From positions 1 through 64,000 of the forward strand of contig NZ_JAFWFN010000083.1 of assembly GCF_017515565.1 (NCBI RefSeq): 64,000 nt of DNA, given 5' to 3'. Below, in pieces: positions 1 through 9,439 of this stretch. Position numbers and translations under genes: made by a program. Numbering within the stretch: position 1 is the stretch's first letter; each line of letters opens with the position of its first letter. Origin of the DNA: Halomonas sp. (lineage in GTDB: Bacteria > Pseudomonadota > Gammaproteobacteria > Pseudomonadales > Halomonadaceae). The notes under the pieces are model-generated. The model ran no database searches and had not been told where the DNA came from. It worked only from the letters and a program-made list of their open reading frames with translations.

Positions 1-138
1 CCACTGGCGACGTTCCACAAACGCCGTCCGAAAATAGCCCAGGTGTGCCACCGGCCCCCCAAACGAGGTCAGCCCCAGGGCCAAAAACGCCCAAAACACT
101 TCGCTTACCCGCCCTCGTGGCGATGCCTGTTCTGCCAT
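1..138 (-). CDS. chrA: ChrA-family chromate transporter, N-terminal part only
   Basis: The reading frame starts at the ATG whose complement is at 136-138 and runs off the left edge, giving 46 residues. They carry the typical start of ChrA-type inner-membrane proteins: a short polar leader, then FLALGLTSFGGPVAHLGYFR and a basic FVERRQW stretch. Known ChrA proteins export chromate or sulfate-like anions. Only the first helix region is seen, so completeness and function cannot be judged. It lies downstream of ilvD on the same strand, with a terminator hairpin between them. Confidence 0.8.
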   Translation of the reverse strand, partial: MAEQASPRGRVSEVFWAFLALGLTSFGGPVAHLGYFRTAFVERRQW

Positions 139-163
139 TGTTCCCACCGTTTAGCCAATTAAA

Positions 164-195
164 AAGCGCAAGGCTCAATGTTAAGCCTTGCGCTT
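164..195 (-). terminator. Intrinsic terminator downstream of ilvD
   Basis: A perfect 12-bp stem (164-175 pairing with 184-195, arm AAGCGCAAGGCT) has an 8-nt loop and is followed on the minus strand by a run of T. It sits 64 nt past the ilvD stop and before chrA, so it should end ilvD transcription. Confidence 0.8.
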
Positions 196-258
196 GACTG
201 CTTGATGACATTCCCCATGGCCACCTCTAAGAAGCGGCATGGTGACGTCGCTTTGCGC

Positions 259-1938
259 TTAGTCGGTGACCGCACCCGTGCTGGCAGAGCTGACCAACTT
301 GGCATACTTCGCCAGCACGCCTTTGCGATAGCGCGGTTCTGGCTGCTGCCAGGCAGCACGGCGACGCATCATTTCCTCATCGCTAATATCGACTTCAATG
401 GTGTCGGCTTCTGCATCAATGGTGATGGCGTCGCCATCCTCCACCAGCGCCAACGGGCCACCGTCAAAAGCTTCAGGCGATACATGCCCTACCACAAAAC
501 CATGGCTGCCGCCGGAGAAACGCCCGTCGGTAATTAGCGCTACGTCGTTGCCCAAGCCACGCCCCATAATCGCGGAGGTAGGCGTGAGCATTTCGCGCAT
601 CCCGGGGCCGCCTTTCGGGCCTTCGTAGCGAATCACCACCACATCGCCCGCCACCACAGTGCCGTCATTAATGCGCGCCTGGGCTTCTTCTTCAGAGCCA
701 AACACCCGTGCCGAACCGCTAAAGCGCGTGCCCTCTTTCCCGGTAATTTTAGCCACCGCCCCTTCCGGCGCCAGGTTGCCAAACAGAATGCGCAGGTGGC
801 TTTCGCCTTTAAGCGGGTTACCCAGCGGCGCGATAATCTGCTGATCAATGGGGTAGGGTTCCACCTCGGCTAAGTTCTCTGCCAGCGTTTTACCCGTGAC
901 CGTTAGGCAGTCGCCGTTAAGTAGCCCGGCATCCAGCAGAATTTTCATCAGCGGCTGAATCCCGCCAATCGCCACCAGCTCGCTCATCATATAGTGGCCA
1001 CTGGGGCGCAGGTCAGCGAGAACCGGCACGCGCTTACCGATCTCAGTGAAGTCTGAAAGGGTCAGTTCAACGCCAATGGTGCGCGCCATACCAATCAAGT
1101 GCAGCACCGCGTTGGTAGAGCCACCCAAAGCAATCACCACGGTAATCGCGTTCTCAAACGCCTCGCGGGTCATGATATCAGAGGGCTTAATATCACTGGC
1201 CAGCAGCGCCAACACCGCCTCGCCTGCGGCTTTACAGTCGTCACGTTTTTCCTGGGAAATGGCGTTCTGCGCTGAACTTCCCGGCAGGCTCATGCCCAAT
1301 GCTTCAATGGCAGACGCCATGGTGTTGGCGGTGTACATACCGCCACAGGAACCCGGGCCAGGGATGGCGGTTTCTTCGATGTTTTTAAGCTCAATTAGAT
1401 CGATATCACCACGGGAGTGCGCGCCCATAGCCTCAAACACCGAGACAATATCAGTGTGCCCTTTGCCGGGCATAATGGTGCCGCCATAAACAAATACGCT
1501 GGGGCGGTTCAACCGCGCCAAGCCCATAATGCAGCCCGGCATATTTTTATCGCAACCGCCTATAGCCACCAGCCCATCAAAACCTTCACAGCCCGCCACG
1601 GTTTCGATGGAATCCGCAATCACTTCGCGGGAAACCAGCGAGTACTTCATGCCTTCCGTGCCGTTGGCGATGCCATCAGAAATGGTGATGGTATTAAAGA
1701 TCACCCCTTTGCCACCCGCCGCGTCGGCACCAGCGCAGGCGAACTCTGCCAGCTCACCAATGTGGCTATTGCACGGGGTCACCATGCTCCAGGTCGAGGC
1801 AACACCCACCTGGGGCTTGGTAAAATCATCATCGTTAAACCCCACCGCCCGCAGCATCGCACGGCTGGCCGCCTTGCCAGGGCCGTCCACCACCAGGGAT
1901 GAGTGGCGGCGGGTATTATTAATTGTAGGCTCGGTCAT
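259..1938 (-). CDS. ilvD: Dihydroxy-acid dehydratase
   Basis: IlvD converts 2,3-dihydroxy-isovalerate or 2,3-dihydroxy-3-methylvalerate to the 2-keto acids in valine/isoleucine synthesis, using an Fe-S cluster and Mg2+ in the cytoplasm. The 559-residue product matches the shorter class of the family (E. coli has about 616). It shows the cluster cysteines in [10 protein letters not shown] (near residue 56), [10 protein letters not shown] (near 129) and [12 protein letters not shown] (near 201), and the family motif [11 protein letters not shown] chose the ATG at 1936-1938 because GAGGAA lies just upstream on the minus strand; a longer in-frame start at 2007 lacks support. It diverges from recC and ends at a good terminator. 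Confidence 0.96.
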   Translation of the reverse strand: MTEPTINNTRRHSSLVVDGPGKAASRAMLRAVGFNDDDFTKPQVGVASTWSMVTPCNSHIGELAEFACAGADAAGGKGVIFNTITISDGIANGTEGMKYSLVSREVIADSIETVAGCEGFDGLVAIGGCDKNMPGCIMGLARLNRPSVFVYGGTIMPGKGHTDIVSVFEAMGAHSRGDIDLIELKNIEETAIPGPGSCGGMYTANTMASAIEALGMSLPGSSAQNAISQEKRDDCKAAGEAVLALLASDIKPSDIMTREAFENAITVVIALGGSTNAVLHLIGMARTIGVELTLSDFTEIGKRVPVLADLRPSGHYMMSELVAIGGIQPLMKILLDAGLLNGDCLTVTGKTLAENLAEVEPYPIDQQIIAPLGNPLKGESHLRILFGNLAPEGAVAKITGKEGTRFSGSARVFGSEEEAQARINDGTVVAGDVVVIRYEGPKGGPGMREMLTPTSAIMGRGLGNDVALITDGRFSGGSHGFVVGHVSPEAFDGGPLALVEDGDAITIDAEADTIEVDISDEEMMRRRAAWQQPEPRYRKGVLAKYAKLVSSASTGAVTD

Positions 1939-2090
1939 GGGGAATTCCTCTTTGCTTGACTCACATCGCTTTACGCGCAGTATCCGCACAGCTTGGCGAT
2001 ATAACACGCATCCCGCAAGACACTTAACTTATGGCACCATAGCGCTACGCCCTATGCCCAATGCCTAATGCCGTGAAGGAACACCACCGC

Positions 2091-5000
2091 ATGTCTGCCA
2101 ATTCGCTGCTCTCCTCAACATCGTTTAAGCCAACGCCCCTTACCCCTGGCTTTATGGTGGTGCACGCTAACCGCCTGGAAGATTTACGCGGTTTGGCGGT
2201 GCAGTGGATGCGCCGGCAACCGCTGGGGCCGCTGGAAAACGAGACCATTCTGGTGCAGAGCAACGGCATTGGGCAGTGGTTAAAACTAGCGCTGGCGGAA
2301 GACCCAGAAAACGGTGGCGCGGGCATAGCCGCAGCCCTAGACGTCATGCTGCCTGCGCGTTTTCTATGGCAGGCCTACCGCACGGTGCTCACCCACGTTG
2401 ACCAGGATGGCGACGCAGTGCCTGAAACCTCGCCGTTTGATAAATCGCGCTTGGTGTGGCGGCTGCTGCGCCTGCTGCCCAGCCTATCTGGGCAGGAAGT
2501 ATTCGCGCCGCTAGCTCAGTTTTTGGAAATCGACCGCGACCAGCGCAAGCACTACCAACTGGCCGAGCGGCTGGCCGACTTATTCGACCAGTACCAGGTG
2601 TATCGCGCCGACTGGCTGGATGCCTGGGCCAACGGTGACGACGTACTGATTACCGCCCGGGGCGAACGCCGCCCGCTGGAAGAGCACCAGCGTTGGCAGC
2701 CAGCGCTGTGGCGCATTCTGCGCGAGGACGTCGCCGTCACCCAAGGCAAAGCAGGCCTCAATAGCAGCCGCGCCCAGGTGCATCGGCGCTTTTTGAAAGC
2801 CACCGAGCAGTTGGAAGACCAACCCTGCCCGTCAGGCCTGCCCCGGCGGCTGATTATTTTTGGTATTTCATCGCTTCCCCAACAAACCCTGGAAGCGCTG
2901 GCGGCGCTCTCCCGCTGCTGCCAAATCGTGCTGTGTGTGCACAACCCCTGCCAGTTCTACTGGGCGGATATCATCGAGCACAAAGATTTACTGCGCGCCA
3001 ATCGCTACCGCCAGCGCCGCAAAACCGGTATGCCCGAAGCGCTGGATGTGCTTGGCACCGGCGACGCCGACGATGCCCTGCATCTGCACGCCCAGCCGCT
3101 GCTCGCCGCCTGGGGCAAGCAAGGCCGCGACTACCTGCGCCTGCTGGATGAGCACGACGATTCCGGCAACTACCAAACCCTGTTCGAACAGCAGGCGCTG
3201 CGTATTGATATGTTCGAGCCGTTTAACGGCGTTGATCGCAACTGCCTACTCAGCCAACTCCAAGATGATATTCGCGAACTGCGCCCTGTCGCGGAAACCC
3301 AAACCCACTGGCCCGCGCTGAACCCAGCAGATGACGCCATCGTGTTTCATATTGCCCACGGCCCCCAGCGGGAAGTTGAGATTCTCCACGACCAGCTGCT
3401 GGCCGCCTTCAGCGCCGACCCCGACCTGCGCCCGCGGGATATCATCGTTATGGTGCCGGATATCGACCGCTACGCGCCGCATATCGCCGCGGTGTTTGGA
3501 CAGCTACAAAACGACGACCCGCGGCATATCCCCTACACGCTTTCCGACCAAGCCAGCCGCCACCGCCTGCCGCTGATGATTGCCCTGGAAAAGCTGCTGC
3601 GCCTGCCAGAACTGCGTCTTTCAGTCAGCGATTTACTGAATCTGCTCGATGTGCCCGCCCTGCGCCAGCGCTTTGGGCTGGAAGAGCGCGACCTGCCAGT
3701 GCTAGAGCGCTGGATGGAAGGCGCAGGCATTCGTTGGGGGCTAAACGCCAAGCAGCGCCAAACCTTGGAGCTACCCGGCGGGCTAAGCCAAAACACCTGG
3801 GCCTTTGGCCTGCGCCGCCTGCTGCTGGGCTACACCGTGGGCGAAGGCCACGCATGGCAAGGCATAGAACCGTTTGACGACATCGGTGGGCTGGAAGCGA
3901 GCCTTGCCGGTCCGTTAGCCACCCTACTGGAAAAGCTCGAAGCCACCTGGGAAACCTTTTGCCAACCCACCGATGCCGCCAACTGGGTGTCACGGCTGCG
4001 CACGCTTCTAGAAACCTTCTTTCTCACCGACGACGCCCAAGAGAGCGTAATGCTCACCAAGCTGGAAAACGGCCTGCAGCAGATGCTGGAAAGCAGCCAG
4101 GAAGCCCAATTAAAAGAACCGCTGCCGCTCTCCATGGTGCGCGAACACTGGCTGGCACAGATTGATGAGCACAGCCTTTCCCAACGCTTCTTGGCCGGGG
4201 CGGTCAACTTCGCCACGCTAATGCCCATGCGCGCCATACCTTTTAAGCGCGTGTGCCTGCTGGGCATGAACGACGGCGAGTACCCCCGCTCCCAGCCGCC
4301 GTTGGATTTTGATTTGATGGGCAGCGACTACCGCCCCGGCGACCGCTCACGCCGGGAAGACGACCGCTACCTGTTTTTGGAAGCGCTGCTCTCCGCCCGC
4401 GACCAGCTCTACATTAGCTGGGTCGGCAGAAGCCAAATCGACAACACCCCGCTACCGCCTTCGGTGCTGGTTGGCCAACTGCGCGACCACCTGGAAACAG
4501 GCTGGCGGCTAGAGAACGGCACGCCGCTGCTAGACGCGCTGACTACCGAGCATCCGTTGCAGCCGTTTAGCCGCGCTTATTTTTCTAGCGAGACATCTGC
4601 CAACAATCCTCAAAACCGACTGTTTACCTATGCCCATGAATGGCGTGAGGTGCACGCGCCGCGTGTGCCTCAGGCTGCCCCGGCCACTCTGCCCCCACCG
4701 GAAAACACCCCGACTAGCCTGACGCTCGGCCAGCTGGGTCAATTCTTACGCGAGCCAGTACGCGCCTTCTTCAATACCCGGCTGGGGGTGTATTTCGAGC
4801 AGGAAGCGATTGCTGAGCTGGACGAAGAGCCTTTCGCCCTGGATGGCCTGCAAAACTGGCAGCTACAAGACCAACTGATCGCTGCCCAGCGCCACGCCAT
4901 TGATCGCGGCGAGCCGCGTATCGACGCCCTTCACGCTGCTCTTGAACGCTTTCAGGGTCAGGGCGTGTTAGCCATGGGTGCCTTTGGCGAGCGCATGCGT

Positions 5001-5735
5001 GATGCCTTAGCGGAACCCATGGAAGCGCTGTTCAGCGACTATGAAGAAGCCCTGGGCGCATGGCCGATTGCGCTAGGTGACCCGGAAGCGATTCACCTGA
5101 AAAGCAGTAACGGTATTACGTTGGAAGATTGGCTGGGCGAGCTACGCCAGGATAACGCATGCAACCGCTGCCGCCTGCTTTTGCTCAGCAGCAGCCTGAT
5201 CAAGAACAGCAAGTACCAGTGGCATCTGCTGCTGCGCCACTGGGTTGCGCATTTAGCTGGCAACCTCAGCGGCCCGATGACCACGCAACTGCTTTCCAAG
5301 GCAGGCAATATAACCCTGGAACCTGTCGCTTCCGACACCGCCCGCGCCCACCTGGAAACCCAGCTAAGCGCCTGGCAACACGGCCTGGAAGTGCCGCTAC
5401 CGCTGGCCCCGCAGGCCGCTTTCGCTTGGCTGACAAAGCTGGGCACACCTGACATTGCTAATGAAAAAGGCCAGGAAAGCGACGCCTACGCCGCTGCCGA
5501 AAAAGCCTATGAAAGCGGATTCAAAACCACCGGCGAAGCCGACCAAAGCCCTTACCTCGGCCACCAATGGCCGCGCTTCGAGCGGCTGTTTTTCGACCGC
5601 ATTGAAGCGTCTAATGATGGCCAACCACACACCTTCGCCACGCTGACGGAAGCGCTTTATGCGCCGCTGTTCAAGGCCGTGAAAAAGCCAGACGCTACAA
5701 AAGCCTCAAGCGGTAAAAAAGGAGCTGCCCAATGA
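2091..5735 (+). CDS. recC: Exodeoxyribonuclease V subunit RecC
   Basis: RecC is the Chi-recognising, non-catalytic scaffold subunit of RecBCD, which processes double-strand DNA ends for recombination and degrades foreign linear DNA. The 1214-residue product begins with the family pattern HANRLEDLRGLAVQWM and LVQSNGIGQWLKL, and carries MRAIPFKRVCLLGMNDGEYPR near residue 710 and a C-terminal inactive nuclease-like domain. The start at 2091 follows GAAGGA with suitable spacing; an upstream in-frame ATG at 2061 gives ten extra residues. Its stop overlaps the recB start by 4 nt (ATGA), so translation is probably coupled. The order recC-recB-recD is as in pseudomonads. Confidence 0.95.
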   Translation: MSANSLLSSTSFKPTPLTPGFMVVHANRLEDLRGLAVQWMRRQPLGPLENETILVQSNGIGQWLKLALAEDPENGGAGIAAALDVMLPARFLWQAYRTVLTHVDQDGDAVPETSPFDKSRLVWRLLRLLPSLSGQEVFAPLAQFLEIDRDQRKHYQLAERLADLFDQYQVYRADWLDAWANGDDVLITARGERRPLEEHQRWQPALWRILREDVAVTQGKAGLNSSRAQVHRRFLKATEQLEDQPCPSGLPRRLIIFGISSLPQQTLEALAALSRCCQIVLCVHNPCQFYWADIIEHKDLLRANRYRQRRKTGMPEALDVLGTGDADDALHLHAQPLLAAWGKQGRDYLRLLDEHDDSGNYQTLFEQQALRIDMFEPFNGVDRNCLLSQLQDDIRELRPVAETQTHWPALNPADDAIVFHIAHGPQREVEILHDQLLAAFSADPDLRPRDIIVMVPDIDRYAPHIAAVFGQLQNDDPRHIPYTLSDQASRHRLPLMIALEKLLRLPELRLSVSDLLNLLDVPALRQRFGLEERDLPVLERWMEGAGIRWGLNAKQRQTLELPGGLSQNTWAFGLRRLLLGYTVGEGHAWQGIEPFDDIGGLEASLAGPLATLLEKLEATWETFCQPTDAANWVSRLRTLLETFFLTDDAQESVMLTKLENGLQQMLESSQEAQLKEPLPLSMVREHWLAQIDEHSLSQRFLAGAVNFATLMPMRAIPFKRVCLLGMNDGEYPRSQPPLDFDLMGSDYRPGDRSRREDDRYLFLEALLSARDQLYISWVGRSQIDNTPLPPSVLVGQLRDHLETGWRLENGTPLLDALTTEHPLQPFSRAYFSSETSANNPQNRLFTYAHEWREVHAPRVPQAAPATLPPPENTPTSLTLGQLGQFLREPVRAFFNTRLGVYFEQEAIAELDEEPFALDGLQNWQLQDQLIAAQRHAIDRGEPRIDALHAALERFQGQGVLAMGAFGERMRDALAEPMEALFSDYEEALGAWPIALGDPEAIHLKSSNGITLEDWLGELRQDNACNRCRLLLLSSSLIKNSKYQWHLLLRHWVAHLAGNLSGPMTTQLLSKAGNITLEPVASDTARAHLETQLSAWQHGLEVPLPLAPQAAFAWLTKLGTPDIANEKGQESDAYAAAEKAYESGFKTTGEADQSPYLGHQWPRFERLFFDRIEASNDGQPHTFATLTEALYAPLFKAVKKPDATKASSGKKGAAQ

Positions 5736-8700
5736 GCCAGAACGCCACTCCAATGCCGCTTAACCCTCTTACGTTACCGCTTCACGGCAGCCGTTTGATT
5801 GAAGCCAGTGCGGGCACCGGCAAAACCTTTACCATCGCGTTGCTCTACGTGCGCTTGGTACTGGGTGGCCAGCACAGCGAAGACGACAGCGCCTTTGTGC
5901 GCCCGCTCACCCCGCCGGAAATTCTGGTGGTCACCTTCACCAATGCCGCCACCCAGGAGCTGCGCGAACGTATCCGCCATCGGCTAGTGGAAGCCGCCGC
6001 GGTGTTTCGTCATCAGGGTGAGGACTCACTTCTTCTTGATCTGCGCAGCCAATACCCCGAGGCCACATGGCCCGCCTGCGCCCGCCGCCTGGAGCTGGCC
6101 GCCGAATGGATGGACGAAGCCGCCGTTTCCACCATCCACAGCTGGTGCTACCGCATGCTGCGCGAACACGCCTTCGATAGCGGCAGCCTGTTCTCGCTCA
6201 ATTTGGAAAACGACCAGCGCGAACTGGAACAAGAAGTGGTGCGCGACTACTGGCGCACCTTCTACTACCCGCTGGATGCCGACGCCCTGGGCAGTATTAC
6301 CTGCTACTGGAAATCGCCGGATCAACTCCACGAAGACGTGCGCAAGCTGCTACACGAAAGCGAGGCACTCGGCAGCCAACGCCCCGCGCCCGATGCAACA
6401 TTAAGTGCTGCCGAAGCTGAACGCAGCGCCACGCTAGGTAAGCTAAAAGCCCCCTGGCCCGCATGGCTAGATGAACTGGTGCCCGCCCTTGAAGATGCCG
6501 CCAAACGCAAAGCCTTCAAAGGCCAAAGCTTCAACGCCAAAAGCCGCGCCAACTGGCTAGGCGCACTGCGCGAGTGGTGCGAAAGCGATCTTGAGCGCCC
6601 CGCTCTTACCCCCGCCGCCTGGAAACGCCTAACCCCAGACGGCATGGCCGAGATATGGAAAGAGGGCGCGCCACCCTGCCCAGCCGCCTGGGAAGCGCTG
6701 GCGGAAATGCCCACCGCCCTCAACGCCTTGCCAGAACCGCGCAATGACCTGCTGATTCATGCCGTGCAGTGGTGCAAAGTACGCATGGAGCGCGAGCAGG
6801 AACGCCGCGCCGAAATGGGCCCCAACGACCTGCTCACCCATTTAGACCGCGCCCTGCAAGGCCCCAACAAAGAGGCCCTGGCCGCTCAGATTCTGCGCCA
6901 GTTCCCCGTGGCGCTGATTGATGAGTTCCAAGACACCGACCCCATCCAGTACCGCATCTTTAACGCAGTGTATGAGGTCGCCAACCCCCGCCGCGACGCC
7001 GCTATGCTACTGATCGGCGACCCCAAACAGGCCATCTACGCCTTTCGCGGTGCGGATATCTTCACCTACCTGCAGGCTCGCCAAGACACCGCAGGCCGCC
7101 ACGTGACGCTGGGCACCAACTTCCGTTCCAGCCGCGCCATGGTCGAAGCCGTTAATCACTGCTTCCACTACGCCGATCAGCACCCGGCTGGGGCGTTTCT
7201 GTTCCGCGAAGATGGCGGTAAGAACCCGTTGCCGTTCTTATCAGTAGCCGCCAAAGGCCGCGACGAACAGCTGGTGCATAAAGGCCAACCACTGCCCGCC
7301 ATGACGCTCTGGCCACTGGCAAGCGATGAGCCACTTTCCAAAACCGCCTACCAAACCGAAATGGCCGAGTGCTGCGCCTCTTACATGGTGGAACTGCTCG
7401 CGGCAGGCCAAGGGGGTGATAAAGGAGGCAAAAGCGGTTTCCAGAAAGGTGACGACTTCACCCCGCTAACACCTTCCGATATGGCAGTGCTGGTCAACGG
7501 CCTGCAGGAAGCCCGCGCCATTCGTTCAGCGCTGGCCAGCCGAGGGGTGAAGAGTGTTTATCTTTCCGACCATGACAAGGTATTTAGCTCGCCCATGGCG
7601 AAGCAGGTAGAACGCTGGCTGCGCGCCTGCGCCGAGCCGCTGGCCAGCTCCCGCCAAGCCGAAGCGCACCTTCGCGCCGCCTTGGCCACGCCGGTGTTAG
7701 GGCTCAGTTTGGCCGACCTTGATCACCTGCAACAAAACGAACTGGCCTGGGAGGCGCGGGTAGAGCAGTTCAGCCACTACCATCGCCTGTGGCAGCGCCA
7801 GGGTGTGCTGCCCTTGGTACGCCGCATGATGGTGGACTTCGACATTCCCGCCCGCCTGCTGGGTGCGTTCGAAGAGGGTGAGCGCTTGCTCACCGACCTG
7901 CTGCACTTAGGCGAACTGCTGCAGCAAGCCAGCGCTGAACTGGACGGCGAACACGCGCTGATTCGCTTTTTGTATGAGGCCATTGCCGACCCGGAAAGCC
8001 ACGGCGACAGCCACAAGCTGCGCCTGGAAAGCGATGCGGATTTGGTCAAGGTAGTCACCATCCACAAATCCAAAGGGCTTGAGTACCCGCTGGTATTCCT
8101 GCCGTTTATCGCCAACCACCGCCCGGTAAACGATAAAGACATACCGCTGCGCTGGCACGATGCCCAAGGCAACCTTCAGCTCAGCCTAAGCGCGGATGAG
8201 GAAACGCGAACCACCGCCGACCGCGAACGTTTAGGGGAAGACCTGCGCAAGCTTTATGTGGCGCTGACCCGCGCCCGCCACGCGACTTGGCTGGGGCTAG
8301 CTCCGCTCGATGGGCTAGAAAATAGCGCCCTTGGTTACCTAATTAGCGGCGGAAAAACGCTGGCACCGGCAGAGCTAACCACCGCGCTGGAAGCGCTGGC
8401 AAAAGGCAGCAAGATTGCTGTAAAGGAGCCGCCTGCCCCCACCGCCCAGCGCCTTGCCCTTCCTGAACAAAGCGCCACGCTTGGACACGCCCGCACACCC
8501 ACGCGCCCGGCCAAAGAGCACTGGTGGATTGCCAGCTACTCGGCGCTGCGCCTATCTGGCACGCTTACCGCCCCCACGGCCACGCCTCTGGAACCCACCA
8601 CCGCCCAGGAAGCCACCGCGTTTGAAGTGCTGGATGAGCCGCAGGAACTATCCCAGTTGGCCCAGCAGGAAGCATTTCATCTTCACAAATTCCCAAGAGG

Positions 8701-9439
8701 CCCAGGGCCGGGTACCTTCTTGCACGGGCTGTTGGAATGGGCAGGCAGACAAGGCTTTGAGACCGTCGCCAGCGACCGCGGCGCGCTCGACGACATGCTG
8801 TGGCGGCGAGTGCAGCTACGCGGCTGGCAAGCATGGCAAGAACCGCTGGCAGGCTGGCTTTCAGCGCTACTCACCACACCGTTACCGCTGGCCGCGCCGA
8901 CCCAACAAAGCGTCGCGCTGACCGACCTTGCCAGCTACCAAGTGGAGCTAGAGTTCTGGTTCGCCGCCAAACGGGTGAGCACCCAGGCAATTGATGCCCT
9001 GGTAAGCAAGCACTTACTGCCAGGAGTTGAGCGCCCCGCGCTGGATGCCGACACCCTTAACGGCATGCTTAAAGGCTTTATTGATCTGGCGTTTGAGCAT
9101 CAAGGGCGCTTTTACGTGCTGGACTGGAAATCGAACTACTTAGGGCCGAATGACAGTGCCTACGAACCCGACACCCTGCGCCACGCGCTGCTGGCCAAGC
9201 GCTACGACCTCCAGGCCGCGCTTTACCTGCTGGCCATGCATCGGCTGCTCAAAGCGCGCCTGCCCGACTACGACCCGCACCAGCACCTGGGCGGCTCAAT
9301 GACGGTATTTCTGCGCGGCAGCCGTAGCCCAGGGCGCGGGGTATTTTCCGAGCCCGCCCCGGTTGAACTGATCGAAGCACTGGATAGCCTGTTTGCAGGC
9401 GCATCGTTTTCAAGCCCCGCACAGGAAGCGACGGTATGA
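5732..9439 (+). CDS. recB: Exodeoxyribonuclease V subunit RecB (helicase-nuclease)
   Basis: RecB supplies the 3'-5' SF1 helicase motor and the only nuclease site of RecBCD, and loads RecA after Chi. The 1235-residue product has Walker A ASAGTGKT near residues 25-32, helicase motif II LIDEFQDTDPIQ near 395, and KVVTIHKSKGLEYPLVFLPF and LYVALTRARH in the C-terminal motor part. Near residues 1110-1135 it shows the nuclease core GFIDLAFEHQGRFYVLDWKS with the catalytic D and K in the expected spacing. The gene overlaps recC and recD by 4 nt each. All key motifs are intact, so the complex should be active. Confidence 0.96.
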   Translation: MSQNATPMPLNPLTLPLHGSRLIEASAGTGKTFTIALLYVRLVLGGQHSEDDSAFVRPLTPPEILVVTFTNAATQELRERIRHRLVEAAAVFRHQGEDSLLLDLRSQYPEATWPACARRLELAAEWMDEAAVSTIHSWCYRMLREHAFDSGSLFSLNLENDQRELEQEVVRDYWRTFYYPLDADALGSITCYWKSPDQLHEDVRKLLHESEALGSQRPAPDATLSAAEAERSATLGKLKAPWPAWLDELVPALEDAAKRKAFKGQSFNAKSRANWLGALREWCESDLERPALTPAAWKRLTPDGMAEIWKEGAPPCPAAWEALAEMPTALNALPEPRNDLLIHAVQWCKVRMEREQERRAEMGPNDLLTHLDRALQGPNKEALAAQILRQFPVALIDEFQDTDPIQYRIFNAVYEVANPRRDAAMLLIGDPKQAIYAFRGADIFTYLQARQDTAGRHVTLGTNFRSSRAMVEAVNHCFHYADQHPAGAFLFREDGGKNPLPFLSVAAKGRDEQLVHKGQPLPAMTLWPLASDEPLSKTAYQTEMAECCASYMVELLAAGQGGDKGGKSGFQKGDDFTPLTPSDMAVLVNGLQEARAIRSALASRGVKSVYLSDHDKVFSSPMAKQVERWLRACAEPLASSRQAEAHLRAALATPVLGLSLADLDHLQQNELAWEARVEQFSHYHRLWQRQGVLPLVRRMMVDFDIPARLLGAFEEGERLLTDLLHLGELLQQASAELDGEHALIRFLYEAIADPESHGDSHKLRLESDADLVKVVTIHKSKGLEYPLVFLPFIANHRPVNDKDIPLRWHDAQGNLQLSLSADEETRTTADRERLGEDLRKLYVALTRARHATWLGLAPLDGLENSALGYLISGGKTLAPAELTTALEALAKGSKIAVKEPPAPTAQRLALPEQSATLGHARTPTRPAKEHWWIASYSALRLSGTLTAPTATPLEPTTAQEATAFEVLDEPQELSQLAQQEAFHLHKFPRGPGPGTFLHGLLEWAGRQGFETVASDRGALDDMLWRRVQLRGWQAWQEPLAGWLSALLTTPLPLAAPTQQSVALTDLASYQVELEFWFAAKRVSTQAIDALVSKHLLPGVERPALDADTLNGMLKGFIDLAFEHQGRFYVLDWKSNYLGPNDSAYEPDTLRHALLAKRYDLQAALYLLAMHRLLKARLPDYDPHQHLGGSMTVFLRGSRSPGRGVFSEPAPVELIEALDSLFAGASFSSPAQEATV

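Noticed and set aside
1046-1902. Plus-strand open frames across ilvD
   Set aside because: They are shadows of the ilvD frame without start signals or recognisable protein features.
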